Below, in pieces: positions 43,989 to 54,305 of a stretch of 64,000 nucleotides of DNA. How positions within the stretch are numbered: position 1 is the first letter of the stretch; each line of letters opens with the position of its first letter. The stretch lies in NCBI RefSeq assembly GCF_001421015.2, contig NZ_CP013023.1, forward strand, positions 4,271,501 to 4,335,500, in the 5' to 3' direction. Both the position numbers and the translations under genes were made by a program. The DNA comes from Paenibacillus bovis (GTDB lineage Bacteria > Bacillota > Bacilli > Paenibacillales > Paenibacillaceae). The notes under the pieces are model-generated. The model saw only the letters and a program-made list of their open reading frames with translations. It searched no databases and was not told the DNA's origin.

Positions 43989-46850
43989 TTATTCCGAGGA
44001 TACGGGAGAAGGTAGCAGCGTACGTTGCGACAGCTGACCCTCTGCATTTACCCTTATCTGCACTTCCCCATTCTGGTCGGTACGTGCTACATCGGAGCCG
44101 GCATCCTCGATTCGCTTCAGTACTTCTTTGGTAGGATGGCCGTATGTATTGTATTGACCTACCGAAATAACGGACAGTGCTGGCTGCCAATAGCGAAGCC
44201 ATTCTGCCGAAGTGGATGTCCTGCTGCCATGATGGCCTATTTTGAGTACATCTACAGGGTTGGAGACAGACTGGCCGGAAGGTTGCTGCGAGCTCTGCTG
44301 TGACAAATTTGACTCTGCATCCTGCTTTTGCAGATTGGATAGAATGGTCTGACTGGAAGCCAGGTCATACAGGATTCCTTTTTCCTCCGTCTGATCGGCA
44401 TCACCGGTAAACAAAAACCGGCGTGAATTCATCGTCAGCAAAAATACAACAGAGTAATGATTCTGTTCTTCTTTGCGTGGAAGAGGCTGTATGGTCGGAG
44501 AATCAATTGACTGCCCGGCATCCGGGTGATAGGCGGTAGATTGTTGATCTTTAGCCGCTGGATCTGCTTGCGTTGTAATATTGGAGGTAATCGCAACCGG
44601 TGCAAGGAACGCAAGCTCTGTCTGTTGGTCCGGCTGCAGCTTCATTCCCGGCGAGGAACCATATATCGGTACTTTTTTCGCCAGCAGCGTCTGCACCAAT
44701 TCATCCAGGCCGCTGCCTTTGGGCATTGTACCATTGAATATAAATTGGCGAATCGGAATCTGCTCTGCTACTGCCAGCAGGCCGCCTGCATGATCGTGAT
44801 CGCCATGTGTCAGTATAACAGCGTCCAGCTGATGAATGCCTCTTTGCTTGAGCAGAGGAACCAGCAGTTTGATTCCAATCTCATACGGATCTTTGCGTTT
44901 GCGCCATTCCTGCCCTTTTTGCCCAAAATCTATTGTACCGCCGCCATCGACCAGAATATGCTTGCCTCCAGGTGTAGTGATCAGGATACTGTCTCCCTGA
45001 CCTACATCCAGATACTGGACAGTACCTTGTCCATGCTGCAAAGGATTCTGATAAGCATAAATCAGCAGCAAGCACAGCAGACAAGGAGAAAGTAGGATGC
45101 CCAGTATGCGAAGACGCAGCCATGGAGAGAGCATACGGTACCATGTACGGCTGCCTGTTCTATAGCTCGTGTGCCCCGGACCTGAATATACAGATGGCAG
45201 CGGTGCAGTAGCTTGTATTTCCAACCAGACTGATCGACTGGGTGATATTGCAGTATGTAGATTACTGGCAGAACCGTCATCTGAGGAAAGCTGTTCATTT
45301 TTCCATTGCAGCAAATCGCTGCTGTAACGAAGCAATATATACAAAGCAGCATAATACAAAAGTATCCAAATCAGCGGCGGAGCGTGCCAGATCGTCAGCA
45401 TGGCTGGCAGTCCATCCAGCCAGTCTATCATTCGAAACGATATAATATTGATCCAGGAGACGATGCTGCCGAGCCATACGGCTCCCTGCAGCCACACATA
45501 ACCAAGTACCAAAGCTATTGAACCTACCGGCAGCACAATCAGACTCGATACAGGCACCAGCAAAAAGTTCGCTACAAATGATAATAACGAGAATTGGTTG
45601 AAATAATAAATAGTTAACGGAAATGAAATCATCTGGGCAACCAGTGTAACTGCTATTGCTCCTGCCAGTCGGGATGGCAGTTTTTGCAGCAGCGGCTGCA
45701 TCACAGGCACATACAGGATCAATCCTGCAGTTACAGCAAAAGAAAGCTGGAAACTGATATTCAGCAGAAAATAAGGCTCATACAGTAGCATTCCCCAGCA
45801 GGCTGCACACAAAATATGCAGTCCATCCTTGAGCAATCCACGACTGGCTGCGTAGAGAGCAATCATTCCCATAATACCGGCACGTATAGCAGACGGAGAT
45901 GCTCCAGTCAGCAGCACATAGACAGGAAGCAGCAGCATTACAACGAGACAGGCTCTTTCCCGTGTCAGACCTAGTTTGCGAAGCAGCCAGAGCAGCAGCC
46001 CCGTATAAATCGCTACATGCAGTCCCGATATCGCCAGAATATGTGTCAAACCCAGTCTTGAAAAAGAAGCAAACTGTTCGGGATCGATATCATCTGCATC
46101 TCCAATCAGCAGTCCTTTCATATAACCATTGTCTTCGGTATGAAAAATTTGTTTTATTCGGCTGCCCAGCAGCTGCCGCGTATCATCATTCCAGCGCAAA
46201 AGTTGCCAACTCCAGGAAGCAGGTCCGTTAACCGTCAATTGGGCAGGTTGGAGAGCAGAAGCGCCTTCGGCTTTGATCATCCAGTGAATATATTGGGTTC
46301 GCAAATAACGCCGGTAATCAAAAGCATCAAAGTTACGCGCTTCACCGGGCATTTTCCAGGTGCCTCGTATAGCAATTCGATCTCCACGCTGCCAACGTGC
46401 TGCCTGCTGCAGTTCCGGACGGGTAGCCAGCTTGAGCTGTACCATGATTGTCTCCGGTTTCTGAAGCGCACCGGCTGTTCCCAGCTGCGGCAGTACATAC
46501 AGTTCCATCCGAAAACGGACCCGATCTCCATCGGTCTCGGGTGGACTGGTAATTACTCCTTCTGCCTGAACAGGCTGTTCGTTCATCTGCTGCGGTGATT
46601 GATGCAGTAAGGAAGGAAGCATACTGTTGTTATGCTTATCATTCCAGTGCCAGTACAATGATGCACAGACAAGCGTTAATCCCAGAATCAAGATAGAACG
46701 CCGGTGAGCCGGTAGACGGATCCACAATGCACATCCGAACAATAGCAGACCGAGTAATCCCCATTCAAAGCCACCATATTGTAAAACAGCTGCTAACGTG
46801 CTGCCTGCGACCCAGGCTATGCACAATGCAACCAGAGGTCTTGTTTTCAT
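43989..46850 (-). CDS. comEC: DNA internalization competence protein ComEC/Rec2
   Basis: 953-residue polytopic channel for uptake of single-stranded DNA. It has an N-terminal OB-like DUF4131 region, a competence domain with many membrane helices (LTHILAISGLHVAIYTGLL, LTGASPSAIRAGIMG), and a C-terminal metallo-beta-lactamase domain (VILTHGDHDHAGGLL, VLKIGHHGS) proposed to degrade the non-transported strand. The frame extends to 47123, but the ATG at 46850 (MKTRPLVALCIAWVAG) follows AAAGGAG by 5 bases and lies beyond the comEB terminator. It is separated from comEB by 351 bases. Confidence 0.95.
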   Translation of the reverse strand: MKTRPLVALCIAWVAGSTLAAVLQYGGFEWGLLGLLLFGCALWIRLPAHRRSILILGLTLVCASLYWHWNDKHNNSMLPSLLHQSPQQMNEQPVQAEGVITSPPETDGDRVRFRMELYVLPQLGTAGALQKPETIMVQLKLATRPELQQAARWQRGDRIAIRGTWKMPGEARNFDAFDYRRYLRTQYIHWMIKAEGASALQPAQLTVNGPASWSWQLLRWNDDTRQLLGSRIKQIFHTEDNGYMKGLLIGDADDIDPEQFASFSRLGLTHILAISGLHVAIYTGLLLWLLRKLGLTRERACLVVMLLLPVYVLLTGASPSAIRAGIMGMIALYAASRGLLKDGLHILCAACWGMLLYEPYFLLNISFQLSFAVTAGLILYVPVMQPLLQKLPSRLAGAIAVTLVAQMISFPLTIYYFNQFSLLSFVANFLLVPVSSLIVLPVGSIALVLGYVWLQGAVWLGSIVSWINIISFRMIDWLDGLPAMLTIWHAPPLIWILLYYAALYILLRYSSDLLQWKNEQLSSDDGSASNLHTAISPSRSVWLEIQATAPLPSVYSGPGHTSYRTGSRTWYRMLSPWLRLRILGILLSPCLLCLLLIYAYQNPLQHGQGTVQYLDVGQGDSILITTPGGKHILVDGGGTIDFGQKGQEWRKRKDPYEIGIKLLVPLLKQRGIHQLDAVILTHGDHDHAGGLLAVAEQIPIRQFIFNGTMPKGSGLDELVQTLLAKKVPIYGSSPGMKLQPDQQTELAFLAPVAITSNITTQADPAAKDQQSTAYHPDAGQSIDSPTIQPLPRKEEQNHYSVVFLLTMNSRRFLFTGDADQTEEKGILYDLASSQTILSNLQKQDAESNLSQQSSQQPSGQSVSNPVDVLKIGHHGSRTSTSAEWLRYWQPALSVISVGQYNTYGHPTKEVLKRIEDAGSDVARTDQNGEVQIRVNAEGQLSQRTLLPSPVSSE

Positions 46851-47060
46851 CGCTTCTCCTTTGGATTGTTGACTATACAGACAATCTCTAATGAACTCTT
46901 GATCGCACAACGAGAATAGTTTCAAAACGATCAATTTCAAAAATTGAAATAACCGCGCTAGCATCAACTTCACCATACTTATGTCAGGGTATATCCTTAT
47001 ACTTGTTTCAAGGCATACCCAGAGCGATATGGAATCGATGCGTCCCATAAAACCATAAAA

Positions 47061-47119
47061 AAGAACCATTACCTTATCGTCAGGATGTCGGACATCCGGC
47101 GGATATGATAATGGTTCTT
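47061..47119 (-). terminator. Compound hairpin/terminator after comEB
   Basis: Outer 11-base stem AAGAACCATTA / TAATGGTTCTT followed by TTTTTT on the minus strand, with a nested hairpin GGATGT-CCG-ACATCC inside. It should terminate comEB transcription before comEC. The 210 bases between it and comEC hold no gene I can see. Confidence 0.8.
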
Positions 47120-47201
47120 CCATTACGTTCTATTTCTTATTCTCTTGTGCGATGAGAGATAACAGATGATGCCTGTATGCTTAGCAAATCTTGTTATTGA
47201 A

Positions 47202-47702
47202 TCAATCGATAACTACTGTCTGCTGCGGTGGCTCATACGCTTGCAGCTGACGGAATACAATTCCTTTTTGAGTCATCATTTCATGTACTTTACGGGTATC
47301 CTTGGGATATGCGCGATGATAGACCACTTCAATAATGCCGCTGTTGGCCAGCATATTGGCGCATGTCCAACAAGGTTCATCTGTGACATATACCGTCGAG
47401 CCTTCGCGGTCGGCTCGGTCGGTAAACAGCAGCAGATTCTGCTCGGCATGAATGGTACGAATACAGCGCTGCTTTTTGACCATAGTCTCTATGCCACCAG
47501 ATACGACCAGCTCCACTTCTTCGGAAATCATGCAGCCTGCTTCCGAGCAGTCCGGCACACCCATAGGTGCTCCATTGTACGCTGTACCGAGCAGCTTTTT
47601 GCCCTGTACGAGTACAGACCCCACATGACGGCGTGGACAGCGTGAACGTGTCGATACCATATGTGCAATATCCATAAAGTACGTATCCCAGTCTTTACGC
47701 AT
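47202..47702 (-). CDS. comEB: ComE operon protein 2 (dCMP deaminase family)
   Basis: 166-residue zinc deaminase of the dCMP deaminase type. The active site has His85-Ala-Glu87 (TIHAEQNLL) and Cys111/Cys114 (EPCWTCANML). It converts dCMP to dUMP in the family. B. subtilis ComEB is not essential for DNA uptake and has been linked to localisation of the competence apparatus. A longer frame begins inside comEA. The ATG at 47702 follows AAGGGGG and gives the family start MRKDWDTYFMDIA. It lies 22 bases after comEA. Confidence 0.93.
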   Translation of the reverse strand: MRKDWDTYFMDIAHMVSTRSRCPRRHVGSVLVQGKKLLGTAYNGAPMGVPDCSEAGCMISEEVELVVSGGIETMVKKQRCIRTIHAEQNLLLFTDRADREGSTVYVTDEPCWTCANMLANSGIIEVVYHRAYPKDTRKVHEMMTQKGIVFRQLQAYEPPQQTVVID

Positions 47703-47724
47703 CCTGGTCTTCCCCCTTAACCAT

Positions 47725-48423
47725 TTAAAGCCTTGCGTATGGCAGCAGTTTGGCAAGCATCTTGCTGCCGATCCCTTTGACATTGTCCAGTTCGCTTACA
47801 CTTCGAAAAGGACCGTGTGCATTACGGTAATCGATAATAGCCTGTGCCTTCTTTTCCCCGATTCCAGGCATTTCGGTAAGCTCGGTCAAGCCTGCCTGGT
47901 TGATACTGATCCTGCCAGAAGTATCTTCTGCCGGTGTAGAACTGGCGGGAGATGCATCTGCAGAGCCCGATCGGGAATTGGATGTATCACCTGAAAGCGG
48001 CTGTGTACTTGTATCGGCTCGGTAAGTCCCCGCTGCTGCCTCTGTAGATGATCCGGCTGAACCGGCAGCTGCATCGGTCCGGGAACCGGATACGACTGCC
48101 TGTTGATCCGTAGTCATCCGAGAGGAAGCCGGTTGTTCTGAAGCCTGATGGGCTGCAGAAGATAACTGATCGGCGGGTACAGATGATACTGCCGATTGAG
48201 TACTGACTGGCTGCAGAGCGGCGGCTCCAGCAGGGGGCAGTGCCTCCATAGCCTGTCTCTTAGCTTGTTCGGCTGGAGCATTTGCTGTTAGTGAAGCTGC
48301 CGCTCGTTCATCCAGTGCAACCCAAGGAGTTCCCTGATCCTCCGGCTGTCCTGCTCCAAAGCAGATCAGACCGATTCCAAGTACAGCCGACACGGCTGCT
48401 ATCCACATCATATTACGTTTCAT
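47725..48423 (-). CDS. comEA: Competence protein ComEA (DNA receptor), without SLBB domain
   Basis: 232-residue membrane-anchored DNA-binding protein. One transmembrane segment lies at about 5-24. The C-terminal tandem helix-hairpin-helix domain (about 172-232: INQAGLTELTEMPGIGEKKA, then VKGIGSKMLAKLLPY) binds double-stranded DNA. Between them is a stretch of about 115 residues rich in Ala, Ser, Thr and Gln with no recognisable SLBB/oligomerisation domain, unlike B. subtilis ComEA. The ATG at 48423 follows GAGGTG by 5 bases. An earlier ATG at 48486 has no such site. First gene of comEA-comEB-comEC. Confidence 0.92.
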   Translation of the reverse strand: MKRNMMWIAAVSAVLGIGLICFGAGQPEDQGTPWVALDERAAASLTANAPAEQAKRQAMEALPPAGAAALQPVSTQSAVSSVPADQLSSAAHQASEQPASSRMTTDQQAVVSGSRTDAAAGSAGSSTEAAAGTYRADTSTQPLSGDTSNSRSGSADASPASSTPAEDTSGRISINQAGLTELTEMPGIGEKKAQAIIDYRNAHGPFRSVSELDNVKGIGSKMLAKLLPYARL

Positions 48424-48606
48424 ACCTGCACCTCTGTTTGTCGGGACCCGGTTCATTACCGGGTATCCCGGTAATTGGTCTCCCATCGCATAGGAGGTAA
48501 TACTTATTAAATGTTAACTGTTCGATAGATGTTCGATTAAGCATGAATTGCTGGCATCTGTATGGCTAGCCGTTAGGCTTGTTTCTTATCACAAAGAAAC
48601 GCTTAA

Positions 48607-51048
48607 TCAGTTGGCTACAATGTTAACGAGTTTGCCCGGTACTGCAATAACTTTACGTACCGTTTTGCCTTCGATCGCCTGTTTGACCGCATCGAGGGAC
48701 ATTGCGAATTCTTCCATCGCTTTGGCATCCATATCTTTGGCTACGTTGACGCGCTGTACAATTTTGCCGGTAATCTGGATCACGATCTCCACTTCGGATT
48801 CGGTTGTCCAGGCTTCATCGTATTTTGGCCATTCTACATAAGTGATACCACCGTCGTGACCCAGACGGGACCACAGTTCCTCGGCGATATGTGGTGCCAG
48901 AGGAGACAGCAGCTGGATAAAGTTCTCCATCGCTTCGCGAGGCAGCTCATCTGTTTTGTAAGCATCGTTGATAAAGATCATCAGCTGGCTGATCGCCGTA
49001 TTAAAGCGCAGATTCTCCATATCTTCGGTTACTTTTTTGATCGTTTTGTGCCATGTGCGCTTGAAGTTGTCATCGCCGCCATCGTCGACGATTTTGGAGC
49101 TGATCGTTCCTTCTTCATTAATAAACAGGCGCCATACACGTGCCAGGAAGCGGTGCATACCTTCGACACCATTCTCATTCCATGGCTTGGTCGCTTCCAG
49201 TGGTCCCATGAACATCTCATACAGACGCAGTGTATCTGCTCCATATTCATTTACGATATCATCCGGGTTAATAACGTTACCACGGGATTTACTCATTTTC
49301 TCGTTGTTGGTACCGAGGATCATACCCTGGTTAATCAGCTTCTGGAAAGGCTCCTTGGTATTAACTACGCCGATATCGTACAGTACTTTGTGCCAGAAGC
49401 GCGCATACAGCAAATGCAGTACCGCATGCTCGGCGCCGCCAATATACAGGTCAACCGGCATCCAGAAGTCCAATTTTTCTTTGGAGCACAGTTCGTCATT
49501 ATTTTTCGGATCGATATAACGCAGATAGTACCAGCAGCTGCCTGCCCATTGTGGCATCGTATTGGTCTCGCGACGTGCTTTCATGCCTGTCTCCGGATCG
49601 ATGGTGTTCACCCAGTCAGTCGCATTCGCCAGTGGTGATTCTCCCGTACCGGATGGCTTGATTTCTTCCAGATCCGGCAGCAGCAGTGGCAGACTGTCTT
49701 CCGGTACCGGCTTGATCGTACCATCTTCCAGATGCAGGATTGGAATCGGCTCACCCCAGTAACGTTGACGGCTGAACAGCCAGTCACGCAGACGGTAGGT
49801 CGTTTTGCCTTCGCCTTTGCCGTTTTCCTCCAGCCACTGAATCATGGTGGAAATTGCTTCTTCCATCTGCATACCGTTCAGCATACCGGAATTTACGTGT
49901 TCACCTTCACCTGTGTAGGCTTCCTGCGTCACATCGCCGCCAGCAACCACTTCGACAATCGGCAGTTCGAACTTCTGCGCGAATTCCCAGTCGCGTGTAT
50001 CATGAGCCGGAACTGCCATGATTGCACCGGTACCATAGGCAGCAAGTACATAATCGGCAATCCAGATCGGCAGTTTCTCCCCATTGGCCGGATTGACTGC
50101 ATAAGCGCCTGTGAATACACCGCTCTTATCCTTGTTCAGGTCGGTACGTTCCAGATCACTCTTATGGGAAGCTTTTTCCTGATAAGCTTTGACTGCATCC
50201 TGTTGCTCGGCAGTTGTAATTTTTTCTACCAGCGGATGTTCAGGTGCCAGTACACAGTAAGTAGCTCCGAACAGGGTGTCCGGACGAGTTGTGAAGACAC
50301 GAATCTCTTCTTCTGTTCCATCTACCTGGAAAGTAACTTCTGCACCTTTGGATTTGCCGATCCAGTTGCGCTGCATATCCTTGATGCTTTCTGCCCAGTC
50401 CAGTTCATCCAGATCTTCCAGCAGACGATCTGCATATTCGGTAATCTTCAGCATCCATTGACGCATCGGACGACGAATAACCGGATGACCGCCGCGCTCA
50501 CTCTTGCCGTCGATAACTTCTTCGTTCGCCAGTACCGTACCCAGTGCCGGACACCAGTTGACCGGAATCTCGGCGATATAAGCCAGACCCTTGTTATACA
50601 GCTGGATAAAGATCCACTGGGTCCATTTATAATAATCCGGATCGGTTGTACTGATCTCGCGATCCCAGTCGTAGGAGAAACCGAGAGACTTGATCTGACG
50701 GCGGAAATTATTAATATTCTGAATGGTAAATTCACGCGGGTGACCGCCATTATCGATCGCATACTGCTCGGCCGGCAGACCGAATGCATCCCAGCCCATC
50801 GGATGGAGTACATTGTAGCCCTGCATACGCTTGTAGCGGGAAACGATATCTGTCGCTGTGTAGCCTTCCGGATGGCCTACGTGCAGACCGGCACCGGATG
50901 GATAAGGAAACATGTCCATCGCGTAAAATTTCGGTTTGCCCGGCTCCTCGGTCGTTTTGAATGTTTTGTGCTCATCCCAGTAGCCTTGCCACTTGGGTTC
51001 CAGTTCCTGCGGACGATAGCCCGGCTGGGACGTGTGTACTTCTGTCAT
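48607..51048 (-). CDS. leuS: Leucyl-tRNA synthetase
   Basis: 813-residue class Ia synthetase that charges tRNA-Leu. It shows the HIGH motif as GLHVGH ([20 protein letters not shown]), the CP1 editing domain in the middle (about 220-420), and KMSKS in [12 protein letters not shown]. The C-terminal anticodon-binding and extension domains complete it. The ATG at 51048 follows GAGGAGG. Expression is controlled by a T-box leader (51155-51480). Confidence 0.98.
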   Translation of the reverse strand: MTEVHTSQPGYRPQELEPKWQGYWDEHKTFKTTEEPGKPKFYAMDMFPYPSGAGLHVGHPEGYTATDIVSRYKRMQGYNVLHPMGWDAFGLPAEQYAIDNGGHPREFTIQNINNFRRQIKSLGFSYDWDREISTTDPDYYKWTQWIFIQLYNKGLAYIAEIPVNWCPALGTVLANEEVIDGKSERGGHPVIRRPMRQWMLKITEYADRLLEDLDELDWAESIKDMQRNWIGKSKGAEVTFQVDGTEEEIRVFTTRPDTLFGATYCVLAPEHPLVEKITTAEQQDAVKAYQEKASHKSDLERTDLNKDKSGVFTGAYAVNPANGEKLPIWIADYVLAAYGTGAIMAVPAHDTRDWEFAQKFELPIVEVVAGGDVTQEAYTGEGEHVNSGMLNGMQMEEAISTMIQWLEENGKGEGKTTYRLRDWLFSRQRYWGEPIPILHLEDGTIKPVPEDSLPLLLPDLEEIKPSGTGESPLANATDWVNTIDPETGMKARRETNTMPQWAGSCWYYLRYIDPKNNDELCSKEKLDFWMPVDLYIGGAEHAVLHLLYARFWHKVLYDIGVVNTKEPFQKLINQGMILGTNNEKMSKSRGNVINPDDIVNEYGADTLRLYEMFMGPLEATKPWNENGVEGMHRFLARVWRLFINEEGTISSKIVDDGGDDNFKRTWHKTIKKVTEDMENLRFNTAISQLMIFINDAYKTDELPREAMENFIQLLSPLAPHIAEELWSRLGHDGGITYVEWPKYDEAWTTESEVEIVIQITGKIVQRVNVAKDMDAKAMEEFAMSLDAVKQAIEGKTVRKVIAVPGKLVNIVAN

Positions 51049-51154
51049 AGTATTTCCTCCTCTAAATTAAGTATGGCTGTTCCGGTAATTCCATTATCAT
51101 TATGCTGCGCTTGTTATCCGTCCGGACAATGCACTCTTGACGTCCGAAAGCAAC

Positions 51155-51480
51155 AAAAAACCTCTCGTCTCCAGCGTATAATATCGCTAGGGACGAGAGG
51201 TTGAATCTCGCGGTACCACCCTAGTTAGCGAACAGGTATGCTTCACCATTCACTCACTTAGTTGCCTGATAACGGCAGGAAGCCGATGTGTTTGAGAATA
51301 CATGGATATAGATCCGATTCACTGTACGGATCAATCCTGTAATTCCTGACACATATCTCCAAGGCGAGTTCACATCAGCATCATATCGGCTTGCACCAGC
51401 CGCCGACTCTCTATGTAATGCTTGCTGATATTACTATTCCTTTTCACTGAGTATTAAGTATGAACCAGTCAGCGATGGCT
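51155..51480 (-). promoter_or_regulatory. T-box leader of leuS (leucine-specific)
   Basis: The leader carries the T-box AGGGTGGTACCGCG (51209-51222), followed by a terminator stem CCTCTCGTCT with GGACGAGAGG and a T-run ending at 51155. Stem I starts near 51480. The base triplet CUC at 51366-51368, in the context GAACUCGCC on the 3' side of stem I, is the likely specifier and codes for leucine. Uncharged tRNA-Leu should stabilise the antiterminator and switch leuS on. Confidence 0.95.
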
Positions 51481-51502
51481 GTCCGGTTATAACAATGGTT
51501 TT

Positions 51503-51531
51503 ATTGTAAAAAAGTTAGCCGGTAAAGTCAA
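51503..51531 (-). promoter_or_regulatory. Promoter of leuS
   Basis: TTGACT at 51526-51531 and TACAAT at 51503-51508 with a 17-base spacer, placed just upstream of the T-box leader. Confidence 0.75.
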
Positions 51532-51592
51532 TGAAAGAAATATCCGGTGGTCAAAAAGAAATGCCAGCTGCACTATGCATAAACTATATATA

Positions 51593-52495
51593 CTATAGCT
51601 GACTGATCTTCATATCACCGGAACTGGTGTTTACCTTTATATGCTGAAGAAGCTTGCCTGTCCCCCGCATACCGGTTATACGATGCTCGGATTTTTCCTG
51701 GAAGGTCATTCCTGGGATCTGGATATTTGCTGTTCCCGAGCTGCTTGTAAATTGTAACTGCAGCGAGTTGCTCGTAGCTGCGCTTTTGGCATTTACATCA
51801 CCACTCGAAGTAGTGAGCTCTACATCCGATACAGGCTGCTTCTCGGTATAATCGATTTCACCGGATGAAGTTGTAATCTGTGTACGCTGACCGGATAGCT
51901 GTAAAGAATGAATAGTGCCACTGGTGGTTTCCCATTTGGAATCTGCTGCTTCATTGTGCTCTGCTGTAATATCGCCGCTGCTGGTCTGGATAATGGCGGT
52001 TCCGGCTACTTGCAAGCCGGAAATCTGCTGATCGCCGGAACTGGATTGCGTTGTTATCCTGTTAGCAGCAAGATCATGAAGCTTCATTTGACCGGACGAA
52101 GTCATAACTGTGATCTGATCCCACGTTTTCGATGGAATCTTTATTTTTAATGTCAAATTATCGATAGGATCTAACTGGATACCGAACATATTGTTCTGTG
52201 TCTCTACCTGGACATTCATAACGCCCTGTTCCGGTATCATCGTGAAAGAATAGTTTTCCTTGGAATCTGTATGCATATTCCCGTCCAGTGTGGCTGTAAT
52301 CTGATCCTGCTCGCCAGGCAGCAGTTCAATATCTGTAGCAGAGGTACGAATGTTCAGACTATGGATAGAGGTGGAAGGCATCGATTTCTGTTCATGAACA
52401 GTGCTTTGTTGATTAAAATGAGTGTAACTCCAATAGCCGATAACGCATACTCCTACTATAATTATAGCTATACCTGTAGATAACGAACGTTTCAT
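51593..52495 (-). CDS. DUF4097 family protein, membrane-anchored beta-solenoid
   Basis: 300-residue protein with one N-terminal transmembrane segment (about 7-24) and an extracytoplasmic part built of strands that repeat a T-S-S-G-D/E/Q motif about eight times (for example VMTSSGQMKL, IQTSSGDITA, LTTSSGDVNA). This is typical of DUF4097 putative adhesin/LiaG-like proteins, predicted beta-helices of unknown function often linked to envelope-stress systems. The ATG at 52495 follows AGGAG. It comes 30 bases after the ABC permease and is probably the last gene of that unit. Confidence 0.85.
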   Translation of the reverse strand: MKRSLSTGIAIIIVGVCVIGYWSYTHFNQQSTVHEQKSMPSTSIHSLNIRTSATDIELLPGEQDQITATLDGNMHTDSKENYSFTMIPEQGVMNVQVETQNNMFGIQLDPIDNLTLKIKIPSKTWDQITVMTSSGQMKLHDLAANRITTQSSSGDQQISGLQVAGTAIIQTSSGDITAEHNEAADSKWETTSGTIHSLQLSGQRTQITTSSGEIDYTEKQPVSDVELTTSSGDVNAKSAATSNSLQLQFTSSSGTANIQIPGMTFQEKSEHRITGMRGTGKLLQHIKVNTSSGDMKISQL

Positions 52496-52525
52496 CCTTT
52501 TACTCTCCTCGCCAGTTGGCCTATA

Positions 52526-53218
52526 TTATACAATATCTTTGCTTTCTACATTACGAATAGACAGATATGCAGACAGCAGCCCAACAGCAGCCAGACTAAC
52601 CGGAACTGCTGTAATAGCGAACATGGAGAAATCATTGCTGGTGCCACCTGTAAGAGCAACAATCAATACAGCGGATACGAGTGTGGCAGGTACGGACTTG
52701 CGGCGCATTCCGATATATAGTGGAATCAGGCCTATCCCGGCAGAAGCCAGCGCACTGATCAGCACACTCCGCAGGTTACGCATAAATATATCGGAAGTCA
52801 TCGGTTCAGCCAGAAAATGAACCGTCTGGTTCGTCAAATAAAAAAGACTTCCCATTACCGCGTTCGATACAAAGATGGTCGTAAACGTAAACATAGCAAT
52901 GATCAACACTTTGGCAATCATCAATTTCTGCCTTTTGACAGGATACATAAACAGCACAGAAATCGATCCGGTCTTATACTCTTCCACAAACAGTCTGGCG
53001 ATCAGAACAGCGGCGAATATGGTAAAAGTCGCCCTTACCAGGCTATCAATAATCATAAATGCCATATCATAGCTCTCAAAAGGAATATGACCGTCCTTGG
53101 TCTCCATGACATAGATCAATACCAGCAGTGCCAAAAAACAAAGGTTGGCGATAAGTACACCCTTTATGTAATGCCATAATTGATACTTTTTAATTTCCAG
53201 ACGAAGTAACTTCAGCAT
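52526..53218 (-). CDS. ABC-2 type transporter permease (bacitracin/lantibiotic-export type)
   Basis: 230-residue membrane protein with six hydrophobic segments, beginning MLKLLRLEIKKYQLW, the usual start of BcrB/MutE-type permeases. LFVEEYKTGSISVLFMYPVKR matches the conserved cytoplasmic coupling region of ABC-2 proteins. The ATG at 53218 follows GGAGG by 8 bases and overlaps the ATPase gene by 29 bases, so translation is coupled. With the ATPase it should form an exporter that expels or detoxifies a membrane-active peptide. The substrate is not evident. Confidence 0.87.
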   Translation of the reverse strand: MLKLLRLEIKKYQLWHYIKGVLIANLCFLALLVLIYVMETKDGHIPFESYDMAFMIIDSLVRATFTIFAAVLIARLFVEEYKTGSISVLFMYPVKRQKLMIAKVLIIAMFTFTTIFVSNAVMGSLFYLTNQTVHFLAEPMTSDIFMRNLRSVLISALASAGIGLIPLYIGMRRKSVPATLVSAVLIVALTGGTSNDFSMFAITAVPVSLAAVGLLSAYLSIRNVESKDIV

Positions 53219-54134
53219 GCTGTAATCCTCCATCCAGCAGATTGATAAAATAATCTTCCAGCGAGTGGCTCTTTTTTTTGATTTCTTCAATATGAACGCC
53301 ATTCAGAACAAATTGTTTGGCGATTTCTCCCTGTGTCAGGGATAGACTGTAGATTCGTATTTTTGAATCGGCAATTACTTTGAAATTGTCGATACCCAAA
53401 ATTTCTTCCAGCACGTATAATGCTTTTTGCGTATCTTCACTCCGGATTTCAATATATTCGGTATTGCGTTCATGAATTTCCCTGACAGTCACTTCTTCAA
53501 TCAACTGCCCTTTGTTAATCACTCCTATAGTATCGGCAATCTGCTCTACTTCACTCAGAATATGGCTGGAAATGAGTATGGTAATCCGGTATTCATCACA
53601 CAGCATCCGGAACAAGCCGCGCAGCTCCTTGATCCCTACCGGATCAAGTCCATTTGTCGGCTCATCCAAAATCAGCAGTTCCGGCTTGGTCATAATTGCA
53701 CGGGCGATTCCAAGACGCTGACGCATACCCAGTGAGAAGCTTTTGACCGGTTTATCATTGACCTGCTGCAGGTTGACCAGAGACAATGCTTCTTCAATAG
53801 CCAGATGATTATAATAACCGGCATATTCACAGTGCAGCTGCAAATTCTCACGGGCGCTCAATTTGTCATAAAAGACGGGGAATTCGATAATACTGCCGAT
53901 TCTTTTCAGCATTTCATAAGAATGTCCGGTTACTTTCTCTCCAAATAGCTCGATCTCACCGCTGGATGGCTTGATCAGATTGGTCATCATTTTCATAACG
54001 GTAGTTTTGCCTGCACCGTTGGGTCCCAGGAAACCGTAAATCTCTCCTTTTTTGACATTCATATTCAGATTGGAGACTACTTCATGACCAGCATAGCTTT
54101 TGCTGAGCTGATGGGTTTTGATCAGGTAGGTCAC
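53190..54134 (-). CDS. ABC transporter ATP-binding protein (BcrA-like)
   Basis: 314-residue ATPase. Walker A GPNGAGKTT (about 37-45), a degenerate signature SLGMRQRLGIARA, Walker B LLILDEPTNGLDP and a switch His in LISSHILSE are all present. The C-terminal 90 residues form the extension seen in bacitracin and lantibiotic immunity ATPases. The start is a GTG at 54134, preceded by AAGGAGG. It pairs with the overlapping permease and follows the histidine kinase by 171 bases. Confidence 0.92.
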   Translation of the reverse strand: MTYLIKTHQLSKSYAGHEVVSNLNMNVKKGEIYGFLGPNGAGKTTVMKMMTNLIKPSSGEIELFGEKVTGHSYEMLKRIGSIIEFPVFYDKLSARENLQLHCEYAGYYNHLAIEEALSLVNLQQVNDKPVKSFSLGMRQRLGIARAIMTKPELLILDEPTNGLDPVGIKELRGLFRMLCDEYRITILISSHILSEVEQIADTIGVINKGQLIEEVTVREIHERNTEYIEIRSEDTQKALYVLEEILGIDNFKVIADSKIRIYSLSLTQGEIAKQFVLNGVHIEEIKKKSHSLEDYFINLLDGGLQHAEVTSSGN

Positions 54135-54246
54135 TGCTTTTCCTCCTTCATGTAATAGACTGCTTGTACATTTACTTTACAGGAGTGAGATTGCTTTTTG
54201 ATTAATCAACTCTTACTTATTTCTTAATTTCTGTGTTTTTCTTGTT

Positions 54247-54273
54247 GAAAAGAAAAGCGGCCTGTCCTCTTTT
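54247..54273 (-). terminator. Weak terminator-like stem between kinase and ABC genes
   Basis: Stem AAAAGAGG / CCGCTTTT with one mismatch and a 5-base loop, followed by CTTTTC. If active, it partly uncouples the exporter genes from the two-component genes. Confidence 0.4.
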
Positions 54274-54305
54274 GCTATACAGTCAATAGTTTTGAACGGT
54301 TTGGC

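Noticed and set aside
46851..47123. N-terminal extension of comEC
   Set aside because: It reads through the comEB terminator. The ATG at 46850 has a good ribosome binding site and the family N-terminus.
48581..48600. Short inverted repeat GTTTCTT / AAGAAAC after leuS
   Set aside because: Too short and without a T-run to be called a terminator.
49732..51204. Long open frame antisense to leuS and its leader
   Set aside because: It crosses the T-box terminator and has no family resemblance. LeuS is unambiguous.
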